A DNA stretch of 64,000 nucleotides from Eremothecium cymbalariae DBVPG#7215 (taxonomy: Eukaryota; Ascomycota; Saccharomycetes; Saccharomycetales; Saccharomycetaceae): NCBI RefSeq assembly GCF_000235365.1, contig NC_016451.1, positions 1,116,001-1,180,000 of the forward strand, given 5' to 3'. Below are positions 8,544-16,800 of this stretch, in pieces. Made by a program: the position numbers and the translations under genes. The stretch's first letter is position 1; each line of letters starts with the position of its first letter. Below the pieces are notes generated by a model. It saw only the letters and a list, made by a program, of their open reading frames with translations. It was not told where the DNA came from and ran no database searches.

Positions 8544-10469
8544 TTACTTTTCTTGCTTTAGTAAGTTTAATAATAACTGGGCTCCTTTGTTATCTTCATT
8601 TCCATGGATTTCTTTCTTCTTTAATGCCTTCAGGTCCTTCATGAATTGAGTCCCTTGCTTTTTGGCATGTAGTGTATCATATAGGGATACGATGGTAAAA
8701 GAGCTACTAGGGTTATTAATCCAGTCAAGAAGATTATTAGAATCGATTATTTCATCATAGAATTTCTGGGCAAAAGGAATGCCAAGGCCTTGAACTTGGG
8801 CTAATGGTATTAATATCTTTTCTTTATTATTCCATTTACCACCTTGTATCATCGACTTTAGCAATCTAACAGAAAATGGTCTATGAATGGGATGCTCTTC
8901 TTCGGATATATCGCCCTTAAAGGAGATTACAATTGCATCAATTAATTCTTGGAATTTAGTCTTATGTTCTTCAGATAGTTGCTGGTACAATTCGTCATTA
9001 GTAACAATTTCTGAGACAAACTGACATCCCATGCTATCTTTCAAAATTATTGGCAGTTCATCAGATAAGCAATCGATGAACAATAAACCAAATTTTTTCA
9101 ATAATTCTAACCTCCTTTGTTCAAATGGTTTTTTTGAGGTGGTATTAGATAATTCAATATATCTTTCCAAATCTTGTTTAATTAATGGCGAGAAATATTT
9201 CCCATCTAAACCAACAATAATATACAAGAATGGACGTCTTCCCCATTTGTCGACAAGGAAATCCTTCAATTTATCTTTAACAACGGGTGCAAAAGCTTTG
9301 TACAACAGAACTGTGTCATCCACTGTCATCAACAAGGTAATAAATACCTGATTACCATACTGATTTTTAATTAAGTTCTCAGCATGATCTTTCAAGTTTT
9401 TGATAATAGATTTTCTTTCCTTTGCATTGGCCTTAGAAATCAATACACAAGCAACATCGGAACCTTCTGCAGTATGAACCAATTCAGCAAACTGGTCTTG
9501 CAAAATTTCAATAAATTCAGATATTTCCTTTTCATTGGCAATTTTAATATACTCCTTCATTGCTGCATGAAGAATCTGAAACCCAGTAGAACCCTTTTCA
9601 ACAGATGCTGTGATCGTGCCAACCAAGTTTCTTGCAATAATGTTTCTTTTTTCAACACTGCTTTCGCAAACTTGTTCGATAGTCAAGTCTTTATGTGCGT
9701 CTCTAAAGACAGAATATTCAGAACCCCAAAATTCTCTAATCATCTGATTTCTCTGTTCTTGAGATGCATACAGTACAAACAAATCTTCTACAACATGGGC
9801 TCCTTCCCTATGTCTCATCAACTTCCTCAAATTACCATGTAATTCATCAATAATAATTTGTCTGGAATGCTTAGTACCATAATGTAACAATTTTACCAAC
9901 AAATATTTACCATAAGCTGATGTAGCCAAAACATAAAATTTACCCTTTAATGCTTCCACTATTTGTTCCCGACGTTCCCGAGGTGAGTATTTGACAAGAG
10001 TCTGAACGATTCTGGAAGCATCATGTTTCAATACCAGATCTAATATACAATCTTTAGATAATTCCCAAACCTGGTTGGAAAACTTTTCACGGACTTCCCT
10101 TGGCATTGGTGGTTGTTTAACACGAAGCTTCTCCCATAAAGATTTAATCTGCTGAACCTCAACACCGGATTTACGTTGCATCTTTCTTTCCTTTAATAAT
10201 TTCCTTTGTTCTACGTGCTGCCCACCTTCTTTTAACTTCTGCTCTGTCTGTCCATCATCACCATCCTCTTCTTCCTTGTCAGAGATAATATCATCCAGAT
10301 CATCCAGATCATCATCATCATCACCACCTTCCTGATCAGTTAAATGATCATTGTCAGAAGAAGGGTAATCTTCATCACTAGAATCAACGGCAATTCTGGG
10401 TTTCTTGGTCACTTTCTTAACCCTTTCACCCCCCAATCTGTGCTTAGCTCCTTTATTAACTGGACTCAT
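8544..10469 (-). CDS. PUF6: Pumilio-family protein Puf6
   Basis: Puf6 is a nucleolar pumilio-repeat protein. It takes part in 60S subunit assembly (with Loc1) and represses ASH1 mRNA translation during its transport to the bud. The product is 641 residues, close to the 656 of S. cerevisiae. It has a basic start, an acidic tract at about residues 30-75 (long Asp/Glu runs such as GGDDDDDLDDLDD), and then PUF repeats through most of the chain. Examples are DLVLKHDASRIVQTLVKYSP, AYGKYLLVKLLHYG and REGAHVVEDLFVLYA. The frame can be extended by one codon to a GTG at 10472, but the ATG at 10469 is the start. A PAC and an RRPE motif lie upstream, as at ribosome-biogenesis genes. Confidence 0.95.
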   Translation of the reverse strand: MSPVNKGAKHRLGGERVKKVTKKPRIAVDSSDEDYPSSDNDHLTDQEGGDDDDDLDDLDDIISDKEEEDGDDGQTEQKLKEGGQHVEQRKLLKERKMQRKSGVEVQQIKSLWEKLRVKQPPMPREVREKFSNQVWELSKDCILDLVLKHDASRIVQTLVKYSPRERREQIVEALKGKFYVLATSAYGKYLLVKLLHYGTKHSRQIIIDELHGNLRKLMRHREGAHVVEDLFVLYASQEQRNQMIREFWGSEYSVFRDAHKDLTIEQVCESSVEKRNIIARNLVGTITASVEKGSTGFQILHAAMKEYIKIANEKEISEFIEILQDQFAELVHTAEGSDVACVLISKANAKERKSIIKNLKDHAENLIKNQYGNQVFITLLMTVDDTVLLYKAFAPVVKDKLKDFLVDKWGRRPFLYIIVGLDGKYFSPLIKQDLERYIELSNTTSKKPFEQRRLELLKKFGLLFIDCLSDELPIILKDSMGCQFVSEIVTNDELYQQLSEEHKTKFQELIDAIVISFKGDISEEEHPIHRPFSVRLLKSMIQGGKWNNKEKILIPLAQVQGLGIPFAQKFYDEIIDSNNLLDWINNPSSSFTIVSLYDTLHAKKQGTQFMKDLKALKKKEIHGNEDNKGAQLLLNLLKQEK

Positions 10470-10528
10470 CACCTCTTATACCTAGCACAATACACAGATA
10501 GATATACTTATATTGATACAAGAACTAA

Positions 10529-10539
10529 CTCATCTCATC
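10529..10539 (-). promoter_or_regulatory. PAC motif upstream of PUF6
   Basis: Read on the PUF6 strand this is GATGAGATGAG, an exact copy of the core PAC element bound by Dot6/Tod6 at ribosome-biogenesis genes. It lies 60 bp upstream of the PUF6 ATG. The nearby RRPE strengthens the call. Confidence 0.75.
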
Positions 10540-10570
10540 ATCTTTCGAAGAATATTAAGAATAAGCTTTT

Positions 10571-10580
10571 TGAAAATTTT
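10571..10580 (+). promoter_or_regulatory. RRPE motif upstream of PUF6
   Basis: TGAAAATTTT matches the RRPE element (bound by Stb3). It is paired with PAC at the expected close spacing, about 30 bp further from the gene. The PAC plus RRPE pair is the standard signature of yeast ribosome-biogenesis promoters. Confidence 0.75.
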
Positions 10581-11057
10581 AAATTTTTCGTTAGACAAAA
10601 AAAAAGCAATGACAACATCGGATCATCACTGACGTAGAAGACCAAACAAGACTGAACACCAAACCGAGGATAATATTATATCACGTTATATTATTATTAC
10701 CATGTTTTATTATTATATAATGTTATTTATATAAGCAAAACACTGTTCATCATTAAAGATATACAATACATCGCTAAGGAATCAACCACATGGAAATAAC
10801 AAAGTAATGAAATAACATGAAAAGGATAGCAAAAAGGGAATGTGCAACGGCTTTGAAGGGGATTTTAGTAAGTGACATATGTATTTTTTTTTGATTCTTA
10901 ATCAAACAACCAGTGTAGACCGAAAAAGGGCAATATTGGTCCTATTAGTAGTTGTAAGAGTGAGAAATTATAGAAATCAGATTATTATCCATTATCATAA
11001 AAACAGTGTTCTCTTTTCTATCATATAAAAAAAACTATCGTTATTATTGTTCTCTCT

Positions 11058-12826
11058 TCAAGATTCCATCAACTCAGCAGTTGGCTTTGGTTTTTGGAAG
11101 GACTCAATGTCGCCATCTGCAGCATATTTCGCATATTCAGCCATCTGTCCCTTCCTCTTTTTAGCCAAAGCTTTAGAAGCCTTGATATTGAAACCATCCT
11201 TTAGGATAAACTGGATCTCTTCCAATTCTAAGCCAGATAGTTCGGGGTAACAGAAGTAAACGGCTATGACGGACACGAGAGAAATACATGCGAACAATGC
11301 AAAAGTACCAGTGGGGGTTATATTTTCTAACATTGTTAAAAAGGTGGATGCGATAACAAGTGAACCAGTCCAATTTGTAGCAGTCGCAAACGATGTACCA
11401 ATCCCTCTGACCGCCTGCGGGAATAACTCCGACTGTTGCCAAGGAACGGTACCAATCCCCAGGGCATAAAATGCGGCATACAAAATAATAAAAACAATAA
11501 CAACGATACCCCACGAGCTGAATCCACCGTTTTCTAGAGTAGCATTGCCCCCGCCAGTAAACTTGATATGCATGTAATGGAAAGCTAGTGCACACATTGC
11601 TAAACAAACCATCATGCCTGGTAATCCAATCAACAATATAATACGGCGACCAATCTTGTCAATGGCAAAGAACGCAACTAGAGTAAACAAGAAATTGGTA
11701 GCTGCCACTATAATAGAAACCGCTATCGGATTCGAAAAACCAACAGTCTCAAAAATCGTGCCCGAGAAATACATCAACGAATTCCACCCGCAGAATTGCT
11801 GAATAGCCTGCAATCCACACCCAATTAACAAGGCACGGAAATTCGCAGGAACTGTCATAATCTCCTTGATAGTGTTCCACACCTTTACGAACACCCCGTC
11901 GCCCGGAATCGTCTTATTCAACACAACCAACTCCTCGATCTTTCTATCGATCAACTCGGGATCCGCCCCAATATAACTTTTCAGCAACACTTGCGCCGCC
12001 TGCTCATGCTTCCCGCGCATTACATAATATCTTGGCGTATCAGGCAAAACAAAAAGCAGACAAACTGCAATACACAGGGCACCAACGACAACCCCACCAG
12101 AATCCTCCACCCATTATGCACATTCGCCAACGCAATTCCACACGCATACGCAATCAACTGCCCGCCCGTCAACCAAAGCGAGTTGATCACCGTCAAACGT
12201 CCCCTGATCATCTTGGGCGCAATCTCACTAATGAATAACGGCGAAATTAACGACCCGAACCCGATCCCAAACCCCATAATTAGCCGCCCAACCACCATCT
12301 GCCAAAACCCATGAGCCGCCACCTGGAGCACAGCCCCAACCACAAACAACGCATTGGAAAACATAATGCAAGGCTTGCGCCCAAATAAATCCGCCGCAAT
12401 CCCCGCAATAAGCGCAGAAATAAGTGCGCCCAAAGACGTAGCAGACGTAATCATCTCCTTATCACCATACGAAAGCTCCCGCCCTAGATCCCCCCGAATA
12501 GCAACCAACGCACTCGAAATATACCCCGTATCATACCCAAACATAAACCCGGAAATCGATGCCACAAACGTCAACACAATAATAAACGGAGACACCCGCT
12601 GATTAAACGTAATCATCTCTGATGTATCGTCTTCGTCGTTTACCGCCTTGATCATTATACGATTACCCATTGTCTCCGTGCCCGACGCTACAACCGTCTC
12701 TTTGTTCTTACCCGCCCCATTGTTCATCTTGCTACTGTAAATAAATCTACCACTGGCACCCGAACTGTCGTTCGACCCGCCATCTTCCGACGTCTGTTCA
12801 TCAATATGATCTTTCATGCTGCGCAT
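11058..12826 (-). CDS. ITR1: myo-Inositol/H+ symporter (ITR1/ITR2 type); frameshifted
   Basis: Itr1/Itr2 are plasma-membrane MFS sugar-porter proteins that import myo-inositol with protons. The N-terminal part (12826 to about 12050) has ADLFGRKPC after helix 2 and [14 protein letters not shown] in helix 1. The C-terminal part (about 12050 to 11058) continues at [12 protein letters not shown], with [13 protein letters not shown] and [16 protein letters not shown] later. The two parts are in different frames. They join if one T (A on the plus strand) is missing from a run at 12046-12049 or 12051-12055. Repaired length is about 590 aa (S. cerevisiae Itr1 584, Itr2 609). The first half is G-rich on the coding strand. 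Position between PUF6 and SEC20 fits both YDR497C and YOL103W, so this is the single pre-duplication copy. Confidence 0.9.
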
Positions 12827-13092
12827 TGTTTGTCTTTATCACGCACACACTACACCGCGGCTGTATTATTATGTTCTTGTTACAACAAAAAACAGAAACA
12901 CCTAGCACACAACAGTCTAAAAACGAAAAGACTATCACGAAGGAGTTATTATATGAACAGTTTTTTTTCTTCTTCTGTTCTCTTCTGTATCTCTTTTGTT
13001 TCCTTACAGATTTTGCTTTTTTGGCCTTCGCAATTCTAATGATAGATTTGCTGATTTTATTTACTCCAGCGAAGCAAGCGTTGAGGACTTGG

Positions 13093-13215
13093 TTTAGTAG
13101 CAGAAGTAGCAGCTGCAGTATATACTGTAATATACTGTAGTAGTTTAGTAGTAGTAGTGTAGTAGTCGTAGCAGTGCAGTAGTAGCAGTGCAGTAGCAGC
13201 AGTAGTACTCCGTAG
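13093..13215. repeat. TAG/AGC-rich imperfect triplet tract
   Basis: An imperfect microsatellite of GTA, TAG and AGC triplets (for example AGTAGTAGTAGTGTAGTAG) about 270-390 bp upstream of the ITR ATG. It is not part of an open frame on either strand, so it is a promoter or intergenic repeat and not a coding one. Length polymorphism is likely. Confidence 0.8.
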
Positions 13216-13848
13216 TTTCAGGATACTAAAAACGACAAAAAATATTAGATTACAAAATGTTACAATGTACGAAGGGACTAAATGAGAAAAAACCAGGTAG
13301 TGGAATTTGTCTAAAGTATTTATACTTTTTAAGAATCATATGCCATATCGGTATTACCATTACTATGATTCGTAAAAAAACGAACTTGGCATCGTGAATG
13401 TCTGTCGTTTTAGCATGATTCGATGGCGGGGATGATAGGGCTAGAGCAGACTGTTCTACTTTTCTGACTGTTTGAAGGCAGAGATTCCTTTCCTAGAATG
13501 ACGACAGTACATGGGCTTTTTTCCTTTTACAATTTTTGTTTCTGTAGAGTTCTACAAGTTAGCTAGCGAGACAGCCAGAGAACAGGCAAACCGAAAACGA
13601 AAATTGGATGTGTCGGAGGTTTCAGCACCTAGATAAGAAAGTGGGGGGTGTGTGGGAGCACATGGACAAACAAAGAGTAGCACAATAAATGCCCTGGTTT
13701 CCCCAATCTGGCGTTCGCTTATGGATTCGATTACAACATAGCGAAGTAATAATAAATATATAATTTTATATTACATGGAGGGGGGGGGGAAGAGAGTTTG
13801 AAAGAAAGTAGATTGTGACGTTGGATGGATGGGATAGATATTAGATAT

Positions 13849-13874
13849 GAGATGGAGAGCTAGCTCTCCATCTC
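13849..13874. repeat. Perfect 26-bp palindrome
   Basis: The half GAGATGGAGAGCT is followed with no spacer by its exact reverse complement AGCTCTCCATCTC. It lies in the noncoding stretch about 280 bp beyond the SEC20 stop. A perfect palindrome of this length is not expected by chance in 64 kb. Confidence 0.95.
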
Positions 13875-14058
13875 TGCTTGCCGCTGTCGTCTCGCTCACG
13901 CTTTATCTCTTTCTCTCTATGCTAAGTATTCATTTAGTTAGTGTTAGACAGACGGACGCGGAGAAACGTTCGGCGAAAAGATTTGGTTTTTTGCGGCTGG
14001 ATGCGAGAACGCTGCGTATGGAAATTTCGCCGAGTTTCCACGGACAGGCGGCCGAGAC

Positions 14059-14090
14059 GGAGTGGGCGCGCCTGCCCGCGCGCCCACTCC
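14059..14090. repeat. GC-rich 13-bp hairpin with 6-nt loop
   Basis: The arms 14059-14071 and 14078-14090 are exact reverse complements (GGAGTGGGCGCGC pairing with GCGCGCCCACTCC), with loop CTGCCC. It lies about 60 bp past the SEC20 stop codon. The transcript could fold strongly here, perhaps affecting 3'-end formation. Confidence 0.95.
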
Positions 14091-14138
14091 CGTGACCAAA
14101 CGCCAGGACGGGGACCGGGACGAGGTCCGCGGTCACGG
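14090..14138. repeat. Nested GC-rich inverted repeats
   Basis: CCGTGACC at 14090-14097 is repeated inverted as GGTCACGG at 14131-14138. Inside lies a smaller hairpin, GGACC to GGTCC, at about 14112-14128. It abuts the hairpin at 14059-14090, so the last 100 bp downstream of SEC20 is a chain of potential stems. Confidence 0.85.
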
Positions 14139-14152
14139 GATCCCTTTGGCGG

Positions 14153-15196
14153 TTATAACTCATCGACGATTCGCGTAAAAGCCTCATCCACAGCTCTTTC
14201 CACGGCCGACGAGGATGAAATAGACAGTAATGTGGCTAGCAGGATCGTTTCTGGGACAGCAGCAGTGGCAGCCGTGGTGGTAGCGGCAGCTAGTGCCGTG
14301 GAGGACGCTGTGAAGGATACGTCTGAAATTGTTGGCGCAAGTCCTGTTGTGACTAGAATTGCGCGGAAAAAACGGAACCATAACCAGATTGATAGTCTGA
14401 GAGGAGCACGTAATAAACGCCGCCAGATGACCCAGGCTATGCAAGCACCAAGAAATGAGAGAGCAATATAGATCTGCTGTTTCTCGCGGCCGGAAGAGGA
14501 TTCTATGGTCTTCACCATGGTCGCCGAGCGACCTAGCAGAAGGTTAAGTTGGTCAAATTTGGAGTTCAATTGGCTTAGGGATGTTGTCTGCTGGGATAGC
14601 TCATCCAGATTGAGGCTGCTTTGGAGCACGGAGCTTTGGAGCACGTGATTTGAGCGGATCAGGTTTGATGTGATTGCCTTATTCGTGTTCAGGAGCCGAT
14701 CCCTCACAGACAGCGACGAAGTCGCTGTCTGTGAGGGGGAGGAGCAGGAGGTGGACGGGTGCGGGGCGGCAGCGGTGGCGGCAACTTCTACGGCGGCTGC
14801 ACGTGTGTGCTTCCTTTTTTCCAGTGCGTCCGAGTGTTGCTGGATGATGGTTTCGTCTAGCCTGCGTTTGTAGTCAATCAGGAAGTTTTCCCACTGAAGG
14901 AGCTGGGACAGCTGCTGGACCAGGTCACGTGGTATAGAAGTGGCATTGTATTCCAATGCGGTAATGTTTGAGTGGGATAAGTTTAGGTCACGGTGGCTCT
15001 TCTCTACTAGTAGTTTCGAGCATGCGAGAAGTTGCTGGAATTTTAGTATTCTGTTTGTGATTTCGGGTGTGTCGAGATGGTCTGCAGTCAGCATGTTAAT
15101 TAGTTCATGTTGTATGGTGTTAAGGTCCTCGTTATACTGCATGGTTGTGTTGTCTGTTCTCTGCTGATGCAGTTTGGTTACCGGTGGTACGAGCAT
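14153..15196 (-). CDS. SEC20: ER Q-SNARE Sec20
   Basis: Sec20 is the ER membrane SNARE that, with Ufe1, Use1 and Tip20, receives COPI vesicles returning from the Golgi. The 347-residue protein (383 in S. cerevisiae) has a long helical cytosolic part. A SNARE-like heptad region lies around residues 175-235, then a membrane segment IYIALSFLGACIAWVIW near 243-260, an Ala/Thr/Ser-rich lumenal tail, and a C-terminal VDEL. S. cerevisiae Sec20 ends in HDEL, so the retrieval signal is present in altered form. A perfect 17-bp inverted repeat (14701-14737) and a 15-bp tandem duplication (14618-14647) lie inside the coding sequence. The gene is divergent from NDJ1. Its place next to ITR fits YDR498C. 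Start is the ATG at 15196; another in-frame ATG follows at codon 19. Confidence 0.92.
   Translation of the reverse strand: MLVPPVTKLHQQRTDNTTMQYNEDLNTIQHELINMLTADHLDTPEITNRILKFQQLLACSKLLVEKSHRDLNLSHSNITALEYNATSIPRDLVQQLSQLLQWENFLIDYKRRLDETIIQQHSDALEKRKHTRAAAVEVAATAAAPHPSTSCSSPSQTATSSLSVRDRLLNTNKAITSNLIRSNHVLQSSVLQSSLNLDELSQQTTSLSQLNSKFDQLNLLLGRSATMVKTIESSSGREKQQIYIALSFLGACIAWVIWRRLLRAPLRLSIWLWFRFFRAILVTTGLAPTISDVSFTASSTALAAATTTAATAAVPETILLATLLSISSSSAVERAVDEAFTRIVDEL
14618..14647. repeat. 15-bp tandem duplication in SEC20
   Basis: GCTTTGGAGCACGGA is followed directly by GCTTTGGAGCACGTG. It is in frame and encodes the doubled LQSSVLQSS of the Sec20 stalk. It looks like a recent slippage duplication. 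Confidence 0.9.
14701..14737. repeat. 17-bp perfect inverted repeat, 3-nt loop, inside SEC20
   Basis: Arm 14701-14717 (CCCTCACAGACAGCGAC) is exactly complementary to 14721-14737, with loop GAA. It lies in the coding sequence (Gln-Thr-Ala-Thr-Ser-Ser-Leu region). Arms this long with a triloop are highly unusual in a coding exon. Confidence 0.95.
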
Positions 15197-15265
15197 GGTG
15201 ATGACGATTATTATATAGTTCCAGATGGGGCCGAGTTGTAGACGGAAAAAGCACGAGCTGTGGGG

Positions 15266-15298
15266 TTACCCGGCAGAAGATGATATAAGGTTACCCGG
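15266..15298. promoter_or_regulatory. Two Reb1-type sites between SEC20 and NDJ1
   Basis: TTACCCGG occurs at 15266-15273 and again at 15291-15298, with 25-bp spacing. It matches the Reb1 consensus TTACCCG. The pair sits in the middle of the 246-bp divergent promoter, where Reb1 usually keeps nucleosomes away and separates two transcription units. Confidence 0.7.
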
Positions 15299-15442
15299 AG
15301 GTTGTGGACTGTTTTGGCGCAGCAGCGGATTTATATTTTATAGGTAGCAGGCATGATCATGGGCATATAAAGAGCACGGACGGCTTCTTATAGGTCTCTA
15401 CTACAGCTTCACAGAGGCCCTGGATCCACGGCACACACACGG

Positions 15443-16474
15443 ATGATGAGTGGGAATAGGATAGGAGAAGAAGTAGATAAAACTGTGGTTCCAAGCTCGC
15501 GGGATTGTTCGGTGCTTGGGAAAACATGTCAGATTCCACTGGTAACAATTAGCCGCCCAGCGGAAGAATGGCGGTTACCGCCAAAAGAGTTTGTATCCAC
15601 TATAACGACTAAAATTTCGAGAGAATGCAGTAATTACACACTGCTTTCGTGGCTGTTGAACGATCCCATGGAGGTAAGTTTGACAACAACGTTTGATACC
15701 TGTCCAGATCCGTTTCGATTATTTAAAAAGGGAAATAAAGCAGCATACAAGAGTTTTTTCAGTTTCCAAAGTGAGGAAGTTGTGGATTCTAATACTACGT
15801 TGTCATCAGAACTTGTGAAGGTTTCTGTATTCCCCAGGATTTTACAGTATACGAGACTGGATGAGTTCAAGATGGACCACCTGTGTGATCAATACATCAA
15901 ACAATTTGTCAAGGTTCTGTACAAGTATAACCAGGGGAAAGAGATCAAGGATAACAGATCTGGATATTTGCAGGCGAATCTGACCAAGCTGGTGCAGAGT
16001 TACGCTCGAGATGTCTTTCATGATATTGTTCACAAATGGTTTAGATGGACAGAGCTTATGAAAACGGGGAGTACGACCACCCAACGTAGCGAATATTACA
16101 AGAAGCAAATTGCACAAGTGATCGAAAAATTGATGACAAAATATTGGGAACAGCATATGGTCATTGGGCATAATTTATTCGAAGAGTTTGTGGAGAAGAT
16201 GGATACAACTACAGATCGCGTGTCGACGTCGATCACCGACACAGAACAGTTTAGGATTGTATATGGTATTTGGATTGACACTCAAAATGGAATTTTACTG
16301 TTGTGTAACGGGTTGATATCGACTTGGGAGACTTGTTTATCTCCCACCATGGGAGTCACCTTGGACACCAACTATCTTGAAACTATTCGGAAGTTGATTT
16401 TTTTCTTAAACTGTTCGATATTGGAGTGCTACAACTGGCATTTGAGAGCGGATGGTTCGCACAGCCTTGTGTAA
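15443..16474 (+). CDS. NDJ1: Meiotic telomere protein Ndj1 (probable)
   Basis: Ndj1 (Tam1) is a meiosis-specific telomere protein. With Mps3 and Csm4 it drives bouquet formation and homologue pairing. I assign this 343-residue protein mainly by position and length: S. cerevisiae Ndj1 has 352 residues and YOL104C lies between ITR2 and WSC3, as here. Orientation relative to ITR also fits. The protein has no membrane segment or catalytic motif. It is mixed alpha, with a conserved-looking central region (MDHLCDQYIKQFVKVLYKYN) and an aromatic C-terminal end. A URS1 meiotic element lies inside the reading frame at 15550. The alternative by position is LCD1 (YDR499W), but that protein is about 750 aa with a coiled coil and is not compatible. 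The two first codons are both ATG. Confidence 0.72.
   Translation: MMSGNRIGEEVDKTVVPSSRDCSVLGKTCQIPLVTISRPAEEWRLPPKEFVSTITTKISRECSNYTLLSWLLNDPMEVSLTTTFDTCPDPFRLFKKGNKAAYKSFFSFQSEEVVDSNTTLSSELVKVSVFPRILQYTRLDEFKMDHLCDQYIKQFVKVLYKYNQGKEIKDNRSGYLQANLTKLVQSYARDVFHDIVHKWFRWTELMKTGSTTTQRSEYYKKQIAQVIEKLMTKYWEQHMVIGHNLFEEFVEKMDTTTDRVSTSITDTEQFRIVYGIWIDTQNGILLLCNGLISTWETCLSPTMGVTLDTNYLETIRKLIFFLNCSILECYNWHLRADGSHSLV
15550..15559 (+). promoter_or_regulatory. URS1-type meiotic element within the NDJ1 5' end
   Basis: TAGCCGCCCA fits the Ume6-binding URS1 consensus TAGCCGCCSA exactly. Early meiotic genes, NDJ1 among them, are repressed through URS1 in mitotic cells. This one is about 107 bp downstream of the predicted ATG, inside the coding frame, which is unusual. 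It would be upstream if translation began at a later Met such as the one near 15668. Confidence 0.5.
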
Positions 16475-16800
16475 AAGGAACTATTTGGGCCAGCAGGGTG
16501 GGAGAGAGGAGGGAAGGAAATAGACAGCAGATTTCGGTGAACTGTCGTTGTATGTAGCACCCGTTTATTGCATCTGTGTTATTCGTTTCGCCTGTGGATA
16601 ACAGGCTAATAGCGCGTGGCGCATCACGCAGAGCTTTATTTTATTTTTTTCTTGGTGGTTGGTTATAAAAGGAGTTTGAATGAAGGCTTCCGTTGCCTCT
16701 TTCTGACAGAGAAAGAAAGCAAGCATTCCAGCTGAAGCCGAGTGAAAAGTCCTCGGGAATTGTAAAGGGACACTGCTACGAAATTGTGTTAATTGTTAAC
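16475..16800. other. Intergenic region, ERG24 promoter
   Basis: About 330 bp between NDJ1 and ERG24. A good TATA box lies at 16664-16671. The frame of ERG24 continues open upstream to 16693, but only through a TTG and without any ATG, so this part is not coding. I found no TCGTATA sterol-response element. Confidence 0.6.
16664..16671 (+). promoter_or_regulatory. TATA box of ERG24
   Basis: TATAAAAG lies 130 bp upstream of the ERG24 ATG at 16801. It is a consensus TATA element and supports that start over the upstream non-ATG extension. Confidence 0.65.

Larger units (their letters stand above)
10470..11057. other. Intergenic region between PUF6 and ITR
   Basis: About 590 bp holding the PUF6 promoter (right of 10469) and the 3' region of ITR. 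The PUF6 side has PAC and RRPE motifs. The middle (10660-11040) is very AT-rich with no coding potential. Confidence 0.6.
12827..14152. other. Long intergenic region between ITR and SEC20
   Basis: About 1.3 kb with no convincing gene. Several short frames at 13847-14471 are by-products of high GC. It contains the ITR promoter, a TAG/AGC-rich tract (13093-13215), a G10 run (13780-13789), a perfect 26-bp palindrome (13849-13874) and GC-rich hairpins (14059-14138). A CACATG E-box at 13659-13664 could be an Ino2/Ino4 site for ITR but is isolated. The composition changes from AT-rich to GC-rich towards SEC20. Confidence 0.6.

Noticed and set aside
13847..14471. Open frames of 80-180 codons on both strands
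   Set aside because: They result from GC-rich sequence and from the antisense of SEC20. They have low-complexity Arg/Ala/Ser content and no recognisable domains.
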